A stretch of 64,000 nucleotides of DNA, from the NCBI RefSeq assembly GCF_028769735.1, contig NC_088172.1:34692897-34756896 (forward strand), read 5' to 3'. The notes under the pieces are model-generated. The model was not told the origin of the DNA and made no database searches. It worked only from the letters and a program-made list of their open reading frames with translations. Origin of the DNA: Zonotrichia leucophrys gambelii (Eukaryota; Chordata; Aves; Passeriformes; Passerellidae). This document shows, piece by piece, positions 22,937-35,845 of the stretch. A program made the position numbers and the translations under genes. Position 1 is the first letter of the stretch; each line of letters starts with the position of its first letter.

Positions 22937-25900
22937 TCTGTCTTAGGTGCCTTAGGAAAAAAAATAAAAGTACCCTTTAATAAGATGATCAAACCTGAAG
23001 GTTTGAGATTTGCACTTGAGGTTATATATGCACGAGCTGTCTAACCACATAGAGAACAGAGTAAAGAGCTCTAGAATTATGTCAAGACTTGATGAATCCT
23101 TTTGACAGAACAGCATTGCTTCATCCTAGCTGCTCCACATTAGAGATCACTTTCCAGATTGTGCAGCTTTTAGAAGAAGCATATTAAGAAGTGAGAGAGG
23201 CACACAGTTAGCTGAAGCAACTTAATGGAAAAAAGCAAAACTTGAACTTATGCTCTTGTCGTTATCAGCCCAGTCTCCCTTCCATATGAACACACAGTAT
23301 TGTTTAAATGAGGAAAGAGCAGCTGGAAAGGAACCAGTTTTTCATGATCCCATCTGGAGCTTAATCCTTGTGGCATACTTAAACAAGATGCTAGGTTGGT
23401 GCAGGGGCAGGACTGATAGGATGTTGACGGATTTTTGCAGACAGCCTTTAGCAAGCTCTAGTGAGGAAAGCACAGATGGAGAATAGTGATTTTTGGCAGC
23501 TAACAATTGAGCCAAACCTGAATGGATTGCAGATATGAAGTGAGTAAAACGCATCTCCCTGACCCCAAGACCATATTGACACCAAAATTCAAATTCCTTT
23601 TATGAAGGAGAGAAACATTCAACTATGTGAAAACACCAAATACAAACAATTGTGCTTATTTTATAGGTTGGAAAATATCATCCAGATTTTTATGCATACT
23701 AAAGTCAGAGATAGATATGACTTTCCAACCAAAAAGTATGTGAAACCTTACTTTTCCTGTCAAGTACCACATATTTCCATAAGCAGCTCAATGGTATTTC
23801 AAGAACTTGATGCCTTCCCAGAAATAACAAACAATTCAAAAGCTAGACCTCATATGGGGGAGCCAATCTATCCTCACAATAGCTTGCAATGAGTCTCTAT
23901 GAATCTCCTTTCGCAGTGCAAGGGCTGTGATTGCCAGTGAAAGAGCTCATGTAAAAATGCAAGACTAACTGGCCAGAGAGAACAAGCATAGCTGCATACA
24001 CTGTTGAAATGAGAATCCAGAGATTCTTTAGGACAGCCTCCTCTGTGAATACCAATTAAGCAAGTGAAAAGATCCTCCAGAGAGGCATATTTTTTCCTTA
24101 TTAATACTTTTTTAGAACCATATGAGAAATTAGAGGTCATAAATGAGACTGACCTTACCCTAAAAAGATTAATACCCAAATAGACAGGAGGATAAAAAGG
24201 AAGTATTATTAACTCTGTACTACAGAAGTGAAAAATGCCTGATTCTAAAAGATCCTGACAGCTACAGTTCCAGCTTAAATAGACATAACTTTTTAGATAT
24301 TCAGCACTTCCAGACCAGTTCTTAAGTGATTCTTTTTTTATCTGAAGTCAAATACTTGAAACTAGTTTCCTGAAGCCCTTATAAATACTTTAATCATTAC
24401 ACCATCCATTTACTCTTTAACGTTTTGCTTTTGGGCTTCTTGAGATAACAGAAATCACTTTTACTTTAAAAACAAAATGCAGAAAGTAAAATCCATTTGT
24501 ATAATTACTACTCTGATCTCCCCTCCCTCTCCCAGACATAATCCCCCCTAGAAAACTCTCACTTAATGGGCCATTCCAGTAAACCCTTACAGCTTAAAGA
24601 TTGCTATGTTTAATAGAAGACTGTAAGTGTTGAAATAGCAAAACATGCAGCAAGATTCCCCGAAAGCTCTGCAAACTAACAAGCTTAATGGATTTTTAAT
24701 GGTCCCTTTACAGAATTACATAAGGGCAATGGAGGCAGTGGTGGTGGGAGGTTATGCTTGTGCATAATATTAAAAATATTTTGAGTGCTTCACAGCAGCA
24801 TCAATACCAAATAGGACTATATTCTCATGGAAAGTTACATCAAGGAGTTTTTGACTGAATACAGCAGGCACTGTATACCTTTACTATAAGTGCAACCAAT
24901 GCAATGCTCCTGGAGACAACATGGTGCTCTTGTTGCATTGTACACCCCCACATAAAGAGATTAAAACACAAAACAGTTGGGGGCGTCACACCCCATGTCC
25001 AACAAGAGAAGAACTCCAAATCATAGATTTTTGAGCAAATACAGTGTTGAAAGCTGTTGTGAGGTTAAAAAGAAACTATAGAGTGAAAAGTTCTGGGTTC
25101 AGAAAACCAGTAGTTACTCTAAGGGACAAGAAACTGAAACCAAGAACTGAGATCGGCTGGAATTTGGAATATTGTCTTTAGGAGAGAAAGACTGGAAGAA
25201 AGTTATTGGAGATCAATAGCAGTTTAAAAGACCTTTGTTATGGAGAAGACAGTAAATTCTGTGCATTTATTACTTCAATATATCATTATCTTGTTTTCAG
25301 CCTCTATTCTATTGCTAAAACAATGGCTACATTTTATTTTTGTGGAAATTATGCAAATTGGTTTGTAATCATTTACTTGATTCATAAGTTACACAGAGGT
25401 ACCTGTGGCCTAATATGGTCCCTTGTGATAATAAGGCCACCTAGATTTAGGCACATTATCACATTGGCAGGCAAATAGAACAGATCATTCCCTGGTTTGC
25501 AGCTCTTGTTTGGTGACTGTTCTAAGCAAAAGCTCTTAATCTGAACACCCACAGAATACCTGCAAAAAGATGATATTTTCATCTCTGTTGCAAGGTATTT
25601 TTAAAGACATAAAGTGTTGAGTAATATTATCCCTTTTAAAAAAATATATAATTTGCAACACAGCTTTAATTTTCATTTGCAAATGAATCACCACAAATCT
25701 AATACTTGTCATTATATATAGTGTTCAAATAATTTTGATTCATCAAGTTTAAATCCAGTTTAAAAAAATGCATTATTTTGTGTTTGGACACTCCTTTTTT
25801 TTAGACAAGGTTCCCCATAATCAAAGCTAACATCAGTCCACTTTTATTTTCCCAAAAGATGCCTCCTATTACTTGGAAAAACTTTCTACTTTGATTTGAA

Positions 25901-26999
25901 TTTTAATTTGAAAAATAGGTAATATTAATTATATCTGCCTACCCATAGGTGGGTGAAATTTGCATTTTGGATATGTTTCCTAAGGAAAAGAGCCTTGGGG
26001 AATGTGTTGCTCCATAGAATTGAAGGTGCTGCTCCATCTTGCTGCAGAGGATGAAAAGCAAATAATGCATTCAGTGTCTCCAGCCAGTCTGATTGACTAT
26101 ATATAAAGCAAGGCTCTGCCAAACTGTGTAGTTAAATCCATCTGTTTGCTGGGAGAAAAGTCCTTAACAGTGGAATTTCACACATTTTTCAGACAGCTGC
26201 CACTTAGTCTTTGTATCCCTGAACATCAGGAAGGGAAACAATTACCAAGCCCCTGTTTCCAACATAGTAAGTGCTTTTCATCAACACTAACATTATCCTC
26301 CTAAAGTTACAGGCATAACAAAGCCAAAGTTCCCTTCTTTGTTTAAGTGGCCTTGATTTCTTTTATTATTACCCCTCCTTCCATCCTCTCCAAGTGTTCT
26401 AACTATTGAAACTCAAGTTACCTCATATCATAGTACCAAGTATAAGCTAAAATTCTGTGCTTTCAGAGTGTTAAGTTTAACTAGATTCTATTCTTACTGT
26501 CAGAGCTCTGGGTGTCTGGGAGAGAAGACAGACATCTGTGCAATTATACTTTTTGTTCTCTTGAGCAAAATTGCATTCACTATTTTTTGAACGTTGTTAC
26601 ATAGTCATGCTACCAAGTTATCTCAGTTATGTTAGGCACGCAGTTCTTTTCAATTTGTCAGTCTAGGAGGTCTCAAAGTTCAATTGACTGACTGAGTCAT
26701 CTACAATATAAGTTCCTCTGTCTGAACATATCACTCTCATCTTACATTAGCTCAGAGCCAGTCAATCCGTCGAACTTGGAACACATTTTCTCTAAAAACA
26801 GCCAATGATTTTTGACCAGATGAATCACAGCTCAAGCTCCATAGACTCTATTGACTTCATCTTCACTGGATATAGGAAGAATAAAATTCAGTGGGTGTTT
26901 TTCACTCCCCTTCCTTCCCCAGCCTGGTGTTCTTTTATTGCATGGTAATGAAATCAAGTTGTTATAGCCTCAGTCTTACTTGCACCCATCTACAGATAT
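22937..26999. other. Unique DNA, no gene recognised
   Basis: About 4 kb without recognised repeats. The longest frames (23602-23892 plus, 23874-24179 minus, 25206-25478 plus) have no domain or signal I recognise. The block 24560-24790 is balanced in composition and could be a conserved non-coding element. A TATA-like 'tatatataaag' occurs near 26098. Confidence 0.4.
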
Positions 27000-27290
27000 T
27001 TAATTACACAGAGCATCCATTTTGTATCAGACCAAAGGTCCAGCCAGCCCAGAACTGTGTTTTTAGTAGAGATCAGAACTGTATGTCAAAAACAATTGAT
27101 AAAAGTGCATGTGATATACCCTCAAATCATTCTGCTGGAGTTCAGAAATTTTCAGCTCAAAGTCCTTCTAAACAATTGCTGATTTATTTGAATTAAAGCA
27201 CCCTGAGGAATTCCTCCAATGACTTTGTCCAGCTGTGCCTTGAATGTACATAAACTTTTAGTATCCTGTTATAGGAATTTCCACTACATC
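27000..27290 (-). mobile_element. Old CR1-superfamily relic, antisense
   Basis: The plus strand reads 'ttgtatcagaccaaaggtcc' then 'agccagcccagaactgtg'. This is the pattern of the antisense 3' region of old sauropsid CR1 elements. About 200 bp on, 'tgactttgtccagctgtgcc' and 'tcctgttataggaatttcca' match the next conserved block in the expected order. The part between is too decayed to align by eye. Non-coding. Much more diverged than the other CR1 copies here. Confidence 0.5.
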
Positions 27291-30004
27291 TCTGCCTTCA
27301 CTTGAAGACCAGTGAGTCAAGTCTTCTTCTTGAGTCTGCCAACTCTCCAACTCAAATGTCCAACTCTCTCCAGCTTTGTGCTGGAACAGAGAGTGAACAA
27401 CTGATCTACTCTGGGCTGTTTGCAACCTTGCTGACCTCAGTCCCAGATTTCTCTTCATTCCCTCAACTACCTCTTTTTCTGGGCTGAAGACCAAACTTAA
27501 TTATCATCCAGCTTCCTTAGGCGGCTTTTCAATGCTTTTTAACAACTGTGTTACAATTCTATGAACTGTGTAGAGTCTTTCTATATGATTCTAGAGGATA
27601 AAACCACAAGCTAGATTTATACAGAGACATGGCATTATTTAGAGTCAGTATACATTACCATCACATATTCTTTGTTTTGTTCTCTATCCTATTTTTAATA
27701 ATTACCAGTGCTGAGTTTTGATCATTAAGAAGAGTAGAGATGATATTTCCAAAAGAAACCCTGCTATAACGTGAAGATTTCATTCCTGAGTGGTAACGAT
27801 GAACTCAGAGTGTCTCATTGCAAATGTAAAGATTAAATTATTTTTCCTATGTGCACAACTTTTAAAATTTATATTTATTAGATTGTGTCTGCTATATTAA
27901 TGCCCAGATACTAAGTCTTGTTACATCTCTGTACCATTTTTTCATTTTGCTCACAGCCACATTATTTCTGTCCCTCAAGGATTTATAATCTTGGTTTCTT
28001 TACACCAGAACAGCACCTCAGTCATTACAGAGACCTCAAGGCCATTAGTCATTTTTTCTTTGAAGCATCATCTATTACAGCCACATCATACCATCAAAAA
28101 CTCATTTCCTCTTCCTGTGAAACACTGCTGGTTCTCAATACAACCCAAACTACTGTGAAGAAGCTGTGAACAATCCTATGCCATGAGCTGAAGAGAAAGC
28201 TTTAGAGAATGCCTAAACATCAAGCTCCATAAACCATGATTGAGTTCAAACACTGTAAACTTCACCTGTTGGAAGAGCAGTGGTTGTAAGGGCTGCTCAG
28301 GAGCTAGGATACCCTTGGTCCTGCTCTCCCTGTGCCTGATTCAAGCTCCTCTGGTGGAGGAAAACCTGCCCTTTTGCCAGCTAAGGAGAGGAATCAGGAG
28401 ATCCCGAAGAACTTAATCCTCCCTGATGGCAAATTTACTTTTGAACTACTCATGTGGTAGGTGAAATCAGGTTTGAGGAACAGCTACAGCTAATGTAATA
28501 GAACAAGAAGAGCCAGTGTCTCCTGAAAGGAAGGTTAACAGTGAACTTTGCAAATTCATACTGTTATATTGAATGTGCATGCAGAACATGAAAGGCAGTA
28601 TCATTTTGTGATTTTTTAAGTACACACATGCTGTCAGTTCTTAAACTCATTAACTCCAGGGCATTTAAATTCTTCCAGTTTTCTTCCTGATCCTACTGAG
28701 AGTTTTTTTTATTTTTATAAATTAACTCATCCTCAATTGCTTTGATCCCCTGAATTCCCAGTCAGCTCATTCCCTGATGAGACTGGAGGCTTAACTTGTT
28801 TCCATTTGAAAATGAGTATATATACACACATACGCACATACAGTGAAAGTGTAACTTGTAACTTTTCCAGTTCATTATTTACCCATATATTTAGTTTTCA
28901 TCTTCCCTTTGGGGAGCAAGTTCCCTAAAGTGCAAAGTTTTAATCATAAGGCTTGTGGCTTTTTGCTCAGTGCCAAAAGCACTGTTTCTAATAACATTTT
29001 GGCTCTGGTTGTGTATCCAGAGGTCTACTGCTTTGGGGGAAGGAAAAATGATTGCCTTCCAATATCACTGCCCAGTGTAACACATATCTTTGTAAACACA
29101 GGACAGGAGAGTCTGCCCAGAACACAGCTGCCCTCAGCTTTACCGTGCACAGTGTGAAAATCTGTGCTCCTATTCAACTTAGAATTAATAAATATTTACT
29201 TTTTTTGTTGATAGCTTAGATATTTTCTGCTGTAGTTTTATCCCTTCTTGTTTTGAAGAAAAAAAAAACCCATCCAAACTAATAAGGCTGCTGGCCTCAT
29301 CCTTGTCCTTGCTGTGTGAACTCTGCCTTCCACTTGCAAACTTTCACAAAGTAGCACAATCTTTTGCAGGTCTTGCATCTTTTCAAAATCTTAGGTGTCT
29401 TGCATCTCTGTATTATTTAGTGAGGATTTTGACTTCAAACTCTGCATGATTTTTTCCTTATTTCCTGTCTTTGATTTAATTCTCATTTCTTTTTTCTGCA
29501 GTATTTTGGTTTCCCTTGCAGAACATTAGCACTGCTAGAGACTTGTCTGTCCAACATGAAGTTAGTGGTAGTGCATTTTTGTGGGCAAATATCAATTGCT
29601 CTGTCAAAAGCCTGTTCTAGAACAGGTTTATCTTTGTGTATACTTTGTCCAATATGTCTTGTCTCTGACCTTTTTTCAAGCCTATTAAATGTATTCCAGA
29701 CAAAATGAAGAGACTGCTTTTTCTAGGCTCAGAAAAGTCAAAAGATCACCTCAGGCTTTTTTTCCACTCTGACATCATCACTCATGTTTCATTTTAACAC
29801 GAGTGAAAATGTTTTTAAAACTCATATAATTAGTTCCACAGCTAGTCACCTATGCATGACTAAATTGAAAATTATTTGAAAATGGGACTGCTCCACACTA
29901 GGCTATTTTCAGAAATAAAGTTACCATATGGTTGTCATTTTATGTGGTTTTGTGGTGTATATTTGTTGTCATATTTTTTGTACATTCACATGACTTTTTA
30001 ATTA
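27291..30004. other. Unique DNA, nothing recognised
   Basis: About 2.7 kb with no recognised repeat or gene. Frames at 27258-27494, 27302-27487, 27918-28169 and 28909-29157 lack domains. A short mixed TA/CA tract lies at about 28816-28840. Confidence 0.45.
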
Positions 30005-30168
30005 TAGAATCATAGAATGGCCTGAGTTGCAGGAGAGCTTAAAGACCATCTAGTTCCAAGCCCCCTGCTGTGGCCAGAGACACCTTTCACAAGATCAGGT
30101 ATCTCAGAACTCCAGCAGACCAGCCATTAAGAACTTTTGGGGATGGGGCCTCTACAACTCCTCTGATA
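30005..30168 (-). mobile_element. CR1 LINE 3'-end fragment
   Basis: Antisense CR1 tail. The plus strand begins 'atagaatcatagaatggcct', the complement of the terminal CR1 repeat. It continues 'cttaaagaccatctagttcc', 'aagccccctgctgtggcc' and 'ggggatggggcctctacaac'. Non-coding. Confidence 0.93.
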
Positions 30169-30510
30169 TGAAAATTGGAGTTCTTCTGTAGTAAAAACTA
30201 TTTTTGCTCTAATTTCATTTTTGACTTCCCCATTTCTACTGTTTTGGGCCTGAGAGGTTTAGCTCCATCATTCCTTAATTTTCTCATCTCTGTTTTTTTC
30301 TGGAGGTGGTGCTGAGTAGAGAAAGGTAAAGGAGATACTGTGCACAGGAGCACCCACCCTCTGCATTTCTCTGGGATAACACAGCCTGGAAAAAGTGAAA
30401 ATATTCTGGATTAGCCTGTGATCCAGTTCCAACAGCTTTTAGAGCTGCCAGAAAGGCTGAGCAGGCTGCAGTGGTACATCCACTAGAACAGCCCCAAAAG
30501 GCTCCTGTTT

Positions 30511-30759
30511 ATGAGACTTTCTCCTGTGGTTGCCCTGTTTTCTTTGCTCCTGTTGATTCATGCAGGTTTCGGAACCATTCTGTGTGACCACCCCAACTAC
30601 ATCACACTCTTCCGTCTTCATCTCTGTCCTCTGGGGGCCAGCCTGGGAATGAGAGAAGTGTGGTTAGAGAGAGCAACCAGGCAAGGCTCCAAGCACAGTG
30701 GAACCACACCAGGCCAGAAGAGCTTCCAACAACATTTGTGCAACATCACTTGGAGCTAA
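30511..30759 (+). CDS. Small open frame with a signal-peptide-like start, unidentified
   Basis: An 82-codon ATG frame in a locally GC-richer stretch. The first 21 residues (MRLSPVVALFSLLLLIHAGF) have a charged N-terminus, a long hydrophobic core and a small-residue end, as in a secretory signal peptide. The rest holds only three cysteines (about 25, 39 and 77) and no known domain. The ATG context (gtttATGA) is weak, there is no promoter evidence, and overlapping frames are also open. It could be a lineage-specific small secreted peptide or a chance frame. Confidence 0.12.
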   Translation: MRLSPVVALFSLLLLIHAGFGTILCDHPNYITLFRLHLCPLGASLGMREVWLERATRQGSKHSGTTPGQKSFQQHLCNITWS

Positions 30760-32449
30760 CAAACAAACAACTCAGTCACCTTGGCTTGCCCCTGCTTTCA
30801 CTTCTAAGGTCTTTTCTCTTAAAAGCCCAGTTTGTTTGCTGTTCAGACTTCAGTCTTCTTCTGACGCCATACAGTTCCAAGAGAAAACCAAGACACACTG
30901 ACGAGATCACCATGACACTCACTCCAAATAAGTCACATGGAAATGTACCACATCACTGTTGTTTTTCTCTGAGCCAGCCTTGTTCTCTGCATCCTTGTAA
31001 GAGCACAAGGCACAAAATATAATGCTGGAAAAGCACTACTCTGATGAGCTCTGACATAACCTTTTTGTTCTTTTTGTTCCTTTGAACTGAAATAGAAAGA
31101 TAAGCAGACCCCAGAAAATAATGAGTATGTGTCAGAAACACAAGAAAACCAAAATGGTCCGAAGGGCACCAATACTGATGGTTGTGTGACATACAGATGG
31201 GACTGGTGTCCTCTGGAGAGTGCTAGGAGTGCTCAGGGAGGGCAGGGGCAAGCCCACATCAGCTGGGGTTTTCTCCACAGTGGGGTAGCTTCCAATAGAT
31301 ACCTCTGAGAAGCAAAACTCCAGGTTTTTTGCTCAGTGACTGAAGGGAAGTCATGCTTCATCATTGTCTGAATTTCAGGTGGCACTGTGTGGGTAATACT
31401 TTAATTCTAAAGATTATGCATCTATAACTCTGCATATTGTTTCTGGATGTTTGAACTTTCATTTGTCAAGTTGGTAGTGCTGTGGTTTCAATGTGCAAAG
31501 CTGTCTGGAATTTTGTTATTACAGAAAATAGTTATTGGGTTTTCATGCCAATGTACTTCTCAGAGCAATTCTAGCACAATGCTTTTGAATAAGCTGAGCT
31601 TGTTCAGATTGAAACTGAATTCAATATTAACGTCAACTCTAGAAGCACAACCCATGAAGTTGCCAGCAAAAGAAAAATTACTTTAATATTAGAAATTACT
31701 TATATCCAGAATGTTTAACTTCTCATGTTTCCTAGTGTTTTACTATTTTTTATGTATAGAGCAAGGTCATACTGTCTTTAATATAAAATTCATATCACCG
31801 TGTAGTATTAAAAAATTGAGAAAACCAGAAGGGTAATACACAAGTAATTAATGAGACCATTGGTTTATTTTCCCTTAAGTGGGTACATTTTCTGAAACCC
31901 TGAAAATTTTTTACCCATTCAGCAAAGAGAAAAGTATTGAAATCTCAAAGTTTTTCTGGGATTGTATTAAGTTTTTTCTGTCTCTCTCTAATGCTAAGTG
32001 TGACTTGCCTGACCAAGTGCAGATAACTCTACCTAAATTAGTCATACCATCTAATAATCAATACAGACAATTAAGTATTGCCAAGGTAAAATTCATTTCA
32101 TCCTAAAGGAGATGTCTACATTTGGTCAAATGAATTGTGTCCTAAAAATATTTATGTCTCTCTATTGATCACAGGAGACACAAACAAACTTGCACAGACA
32201 TAGCCACCGATACTATATCTTAGCTATATAAAGGCAGCTGCAACAAATTGAAATTCAGGCCCTAATTTTTTGGTCTTCACACAAAGCATAAGTCATTAGA
32301 TTGGGTAAAATGAACTGAAGGACTTTCTTTCAAGGCAAATTCAGGAATCGAAGCATGCTGCTAAATAACTCTGACTCATTATTACAGCTACTTATTTCTC
32401 AAAGAGAATGTGCAAAATTACTAATCCATTAAAATTATTTTATATTTTC

Positions 32450-32471
32450 TGATTTTTGATTTTTGATTTTT
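32450..32471. repeat. (GATTTTT)3 short tandem repeat
   Basis: Three tandem copies of the 7-mer GATTTTT, followed by a degenerate 'gttttcag'. Confidence 0.85.
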
Positions 32472-34935
32472 GTTTTCAGACCAAGTTCTAAATTTCTTTT
32501 GTCCTGTATCAGTAAAATACAGATACTACACTTCAGAAAATAACTCAAAAATTGAGCTCATTATGAAGCAAGAGACTGTTCACCTGAGGCACCAAAAGAG
32601 AATTTTCAGTGAGAACCTGTGGATCAGGATTGTATGATGCAAGACATACATGATAATAGCAGCCTGAATGATTTAAGTAACACAATTTGTTTCTTATCTG
32701 AACCATGCAGCCCATAGTCAGCAAAAATGTTTATGAGGGTTTTTATGCTCTTTTACCATGACTATATTATTATTAATGGTTCAAAAGTAGTCACAAAGGA
32801 ATAAAAAGATGCCCTTATAGCCTTGCTCCACAGATATTCTCTTCAGGCCATTGGAAGAGAATTTATTTGCTATCCTGAATAAATCATTATGTTTCAGAGG
32901 CTGCATGGAAGAGAGTTTAAACAGACATAACTATTGTAAAAGGCCTTCTCCAGCGTCCACAGCTCCCTAGTCAGTGCCCTTCCTGCAAATAATTGACTTG
33001 CAAAAACACCAAGCAAGGATGTTCTTCAGCTGTGTTGTGGTATTTACATTCCTAATTCCAGAGGTTTCTAGTTGATTTTGGCAATTATTATTATTTCAGT
33101 TGAGCAGTGACTTCTGACAAGGCTGATGGCAAAACTGGCACTTTGCAATGGAATATTAGTAGCAGCGCAAGTGATTTGCAACTACTATTTAGAAGTGAAG
33201 GGTTCTGAACTTTGCTGTTTGTGCATGTCTGGAAGACTTCTTGAACAAGCTGCACACTTCTTTGTACACGCAAAAAAATTTTTTTGCTAGTAGGGCTGTT
33301 GATCTGTGAGGTTCACCAGGAAAATTCCACTCACAAACCAAGCTAGACTGGCTAAAGACCAGGGAGAAGATAATTGAGGATAGTGGGAGGAGGTAATTTC
33401 CTGCACAGAGAAGTCATTTATAAACACTCAGAAAAATGATATGTTTTTTCCATTTTTAAATTTGTACTTCCTTCTTTTGCATTTTCCTTTCAGGGGAAAA
33501 AATTTGGCATAGAATTTATGAAGGAAAAAGCTAAAATTTAATATTTTTGTCCTACATCCTATGCCAGCATCTAGCAAAAAAAAATGTGTATGTGATAAAA
33601 TTTTGGCAAGATATCATAAATGGGGTATCCATGCCAGTTAATCCATCCAGGAAGCCCATGCAGGAGCAAAAGAAAACCAGGGCTGAGCTGAAATGGAGCC
33701 TTTGGACCATCAGGAGGACTTGGGGAAGGCCCATGTGGGTCTGACTGGGGACCAGTAAAGGCCACTTATGCATCTGATCAACAATCAAACATACTTTTTC
33801 ATTAAACTGTAGTAAGAGCAGTTAATTGATGTGGTTTGGTACTGATACAAACATTTTTATGATTCAGTTTTCCTATATTTTGGAAATATCTACCTGCCCC
33901 AACATTTAGGTTTTTCCACAGGGTGCTCTCGATCTTTCTTCTAGCAGCATTAGTCAGACTTAAAAAGGAAGATATGTCTTCATGGTGAGATAATAAGTGA
34001 AACAAAGCAAGGTAGGAATGTCTGAGTGCTTACAGCCAGACAAAGCATTGGCTTTGACCTCTCTGAGACCTCTCTCTGATGTGGTAGACATCTGAGTGCA
34101 CAGGCAAGATTTCAGCATGCTCCATGAGCCAAACAGGAATACCTGCTAATGAGTAGTCCATTTTCTAAGCAAATGCTGAATGGATGAAATTAAATATGCA
34201 CATTAATGCTATCTAAAACTAGAAGTATTTAACGTTCCCAGTGATGCAGAAGAATGCTCTAGCCCAAGTAGTTAGAACATTTCTGTATAGACTAATCTAT
34301 GAGCATAAAAGTAATAATATTTTATGTACCCAGGCTATTCATGTGCTGATTTTGCCTCCCCCCTTCACTACCCATTCTCTTTATAGAGAAACTATGCAAA
34401 TATTTCTAAATGTTTCAAATATATTATTTAAACTAACTAAAAATGAATGTGTCTAAGAGCCCAAATTATGAAGCTCTCAGTTGAGGTATAGCTCTCTTTT
34501 TGCTTCAAGCCTTGGCAGAAAATAAAAAATCTGAAAGTCCTTGGATTCAAAAATTACCTGACTTTGGATTTAGAGTCTGCAACTCCCCATCTCCCAACTT
34601 TGCTGCTGGATTCTTAGAAGGAGATCCCACTTCTGTGGAAAAAAGAAAGGTTTCCATCCAAAGCAGATGAGGAAGGTCACAGGTTTTATCAGTATAATAA
34701 TCAAGTTGAATCATAGACAGACATATTTCCATCAGCAAATTTAATTGGAAGTTCTAATGCATTTCCTCAAATCACTTCCTAATAGGAAAGTGGTTAACTA
34801 TAGTTTTTATGTATTATATGTAATCTTTATATGTATTTATTTGTATATATGTTAGATATCTACTCTGTTCTCTTATATTCTATTTCTTTAGATTGAAAAC
34901 TGGTGTAATGGCTGTGAATTAGATTATCTCCTCTA

Positions 34936-35330
34936 CTAGGACAGATTAAGAGAGCTGGGATTGTTGAACCTAGAAGAAAGAAGGCTTAAAAATATCAAAG
35001 CATGTAAATTCCTAAAAGGAAGGTATTAAGAGGCTAAGCCAGGCTCTTTTCAGTGGTGCCCATTGACAGGAGGACAGTGGGCACAAATTTAAACACAGAA
35101 GATTCCCTCTGAACAGCAGGAAATATTTTCATCCTCTGGGGGTGACAAAGAAGTAGCAGAGGTTGCCCAAAGAGCTTGCAGAACTTTTAGTCCTTGGAGG
35201 TATCCAAAAGCCTCCAATGTGGACATGGTCCTGGGTATCTGTCTCTGAGTGGCCCTTCTTGAGCAGAGACGCTGGACCTCCTCACCTCCAGAGGTCCCTG
35301 CCACACCTGCTCTGGTTCTGTGTTTCTGTA
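34936..35330 (+). mobile_element. CR1 LINE 3' fragment (end of ORF2 and 3' UTR)
   Basis: Sense CR1. 'gagagctgggattgttgaac' with 'agaagaaagaaggct' is the end of ORF2. It is followed by 'gacaggaggacagtgggcac', 'gggggtgacaaagaagtagc', 'agaggttgcccaaagagctt', 'cttgagcagagacgctggac' and 'ctccagaggtccctgcc', ending in 'ggttctgtgtttctgta'. The 130-codon frame from 35163 is a by-product, starts inside the 3' UTR and runs into unique DNA. Its tail type resembles the copies at 771 and 63053, not the 'cccatccctggaagt' type at 14874 and 37650. Confidence 0.9.
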
Positions 35331-35845
35331 TTGCCATCAACACCTCATGCAGGTCACCTCTATACTTTTCGATATTTTGAAATTTTCAGAACATTTTCAG
35401 AGTGGGAAAGGGCAAACAGAACTTCACAAAAAAAAAAAAAAAGTTTTTTCTCTTTCCTCTTTACTGAAGGAACAATTATTTTCTGTTGGTCTCCAAAGAC
35501 TGGGCAAAAGAAAAGAAGAAATAAAAGAAAAGGCAACAAAATTATTAAATTATAAAAAACTAAGAAATACTTAAATTAGTAATTATATAAATTTAAAATA
35601 TTAAAATTAATAAAAATAAATTCCTAGTATCTAACAAAAAGACTTTTTTTTTTGTCTTACTCCCTCAAGAATTAAGGAAATTAGTTTTTGTATCACAAAC
35701 CCAGTAGACTCTGAGAACAACAGATCGCTCCAACCTTTTGCATATTTTACAACAGCTCCCACATACCCCTCTTGCAGACTTCCTCCCTTTCTCTTAACCC
35801 CTCTCTTCTGGAAGAAGCAATTCTAATTATTTAGAACATTTCCTC

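Larger units (their letters stand above)
30169..34935. other. Mostly unique DNA with one GC-richer block
   Basis: About 4.8 kb. The block 30290-31330 is GC-richer than its surroundings and holds several overlapping frames, including the signal-peptide-like one at 30511. The rest is AT-rich unique DNA with no recognised repeats. Frames at 33547-33788 overlap on both strands and give no recognisable protein. Confidence 0.4.

Noticed and set aside
29480..29710. Open plus frame after 'ttttttctgcag' as an exon
   Set aside because: It stays open for about 69 codons, but the residues show no domain and no donor or poly-A signal is well placed.
30660..31022. 120-codon plus frame
   Set aside because: No ATG at its start, no domain, and it overlaps other open frames in a GC-richer block.
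35163..35555. 130-codon plus frame as a gene
   Set aside because: It begins inside a CR1 3' UTR and reads through an A-run into unique DNA, so it is a by-product of the repeat.
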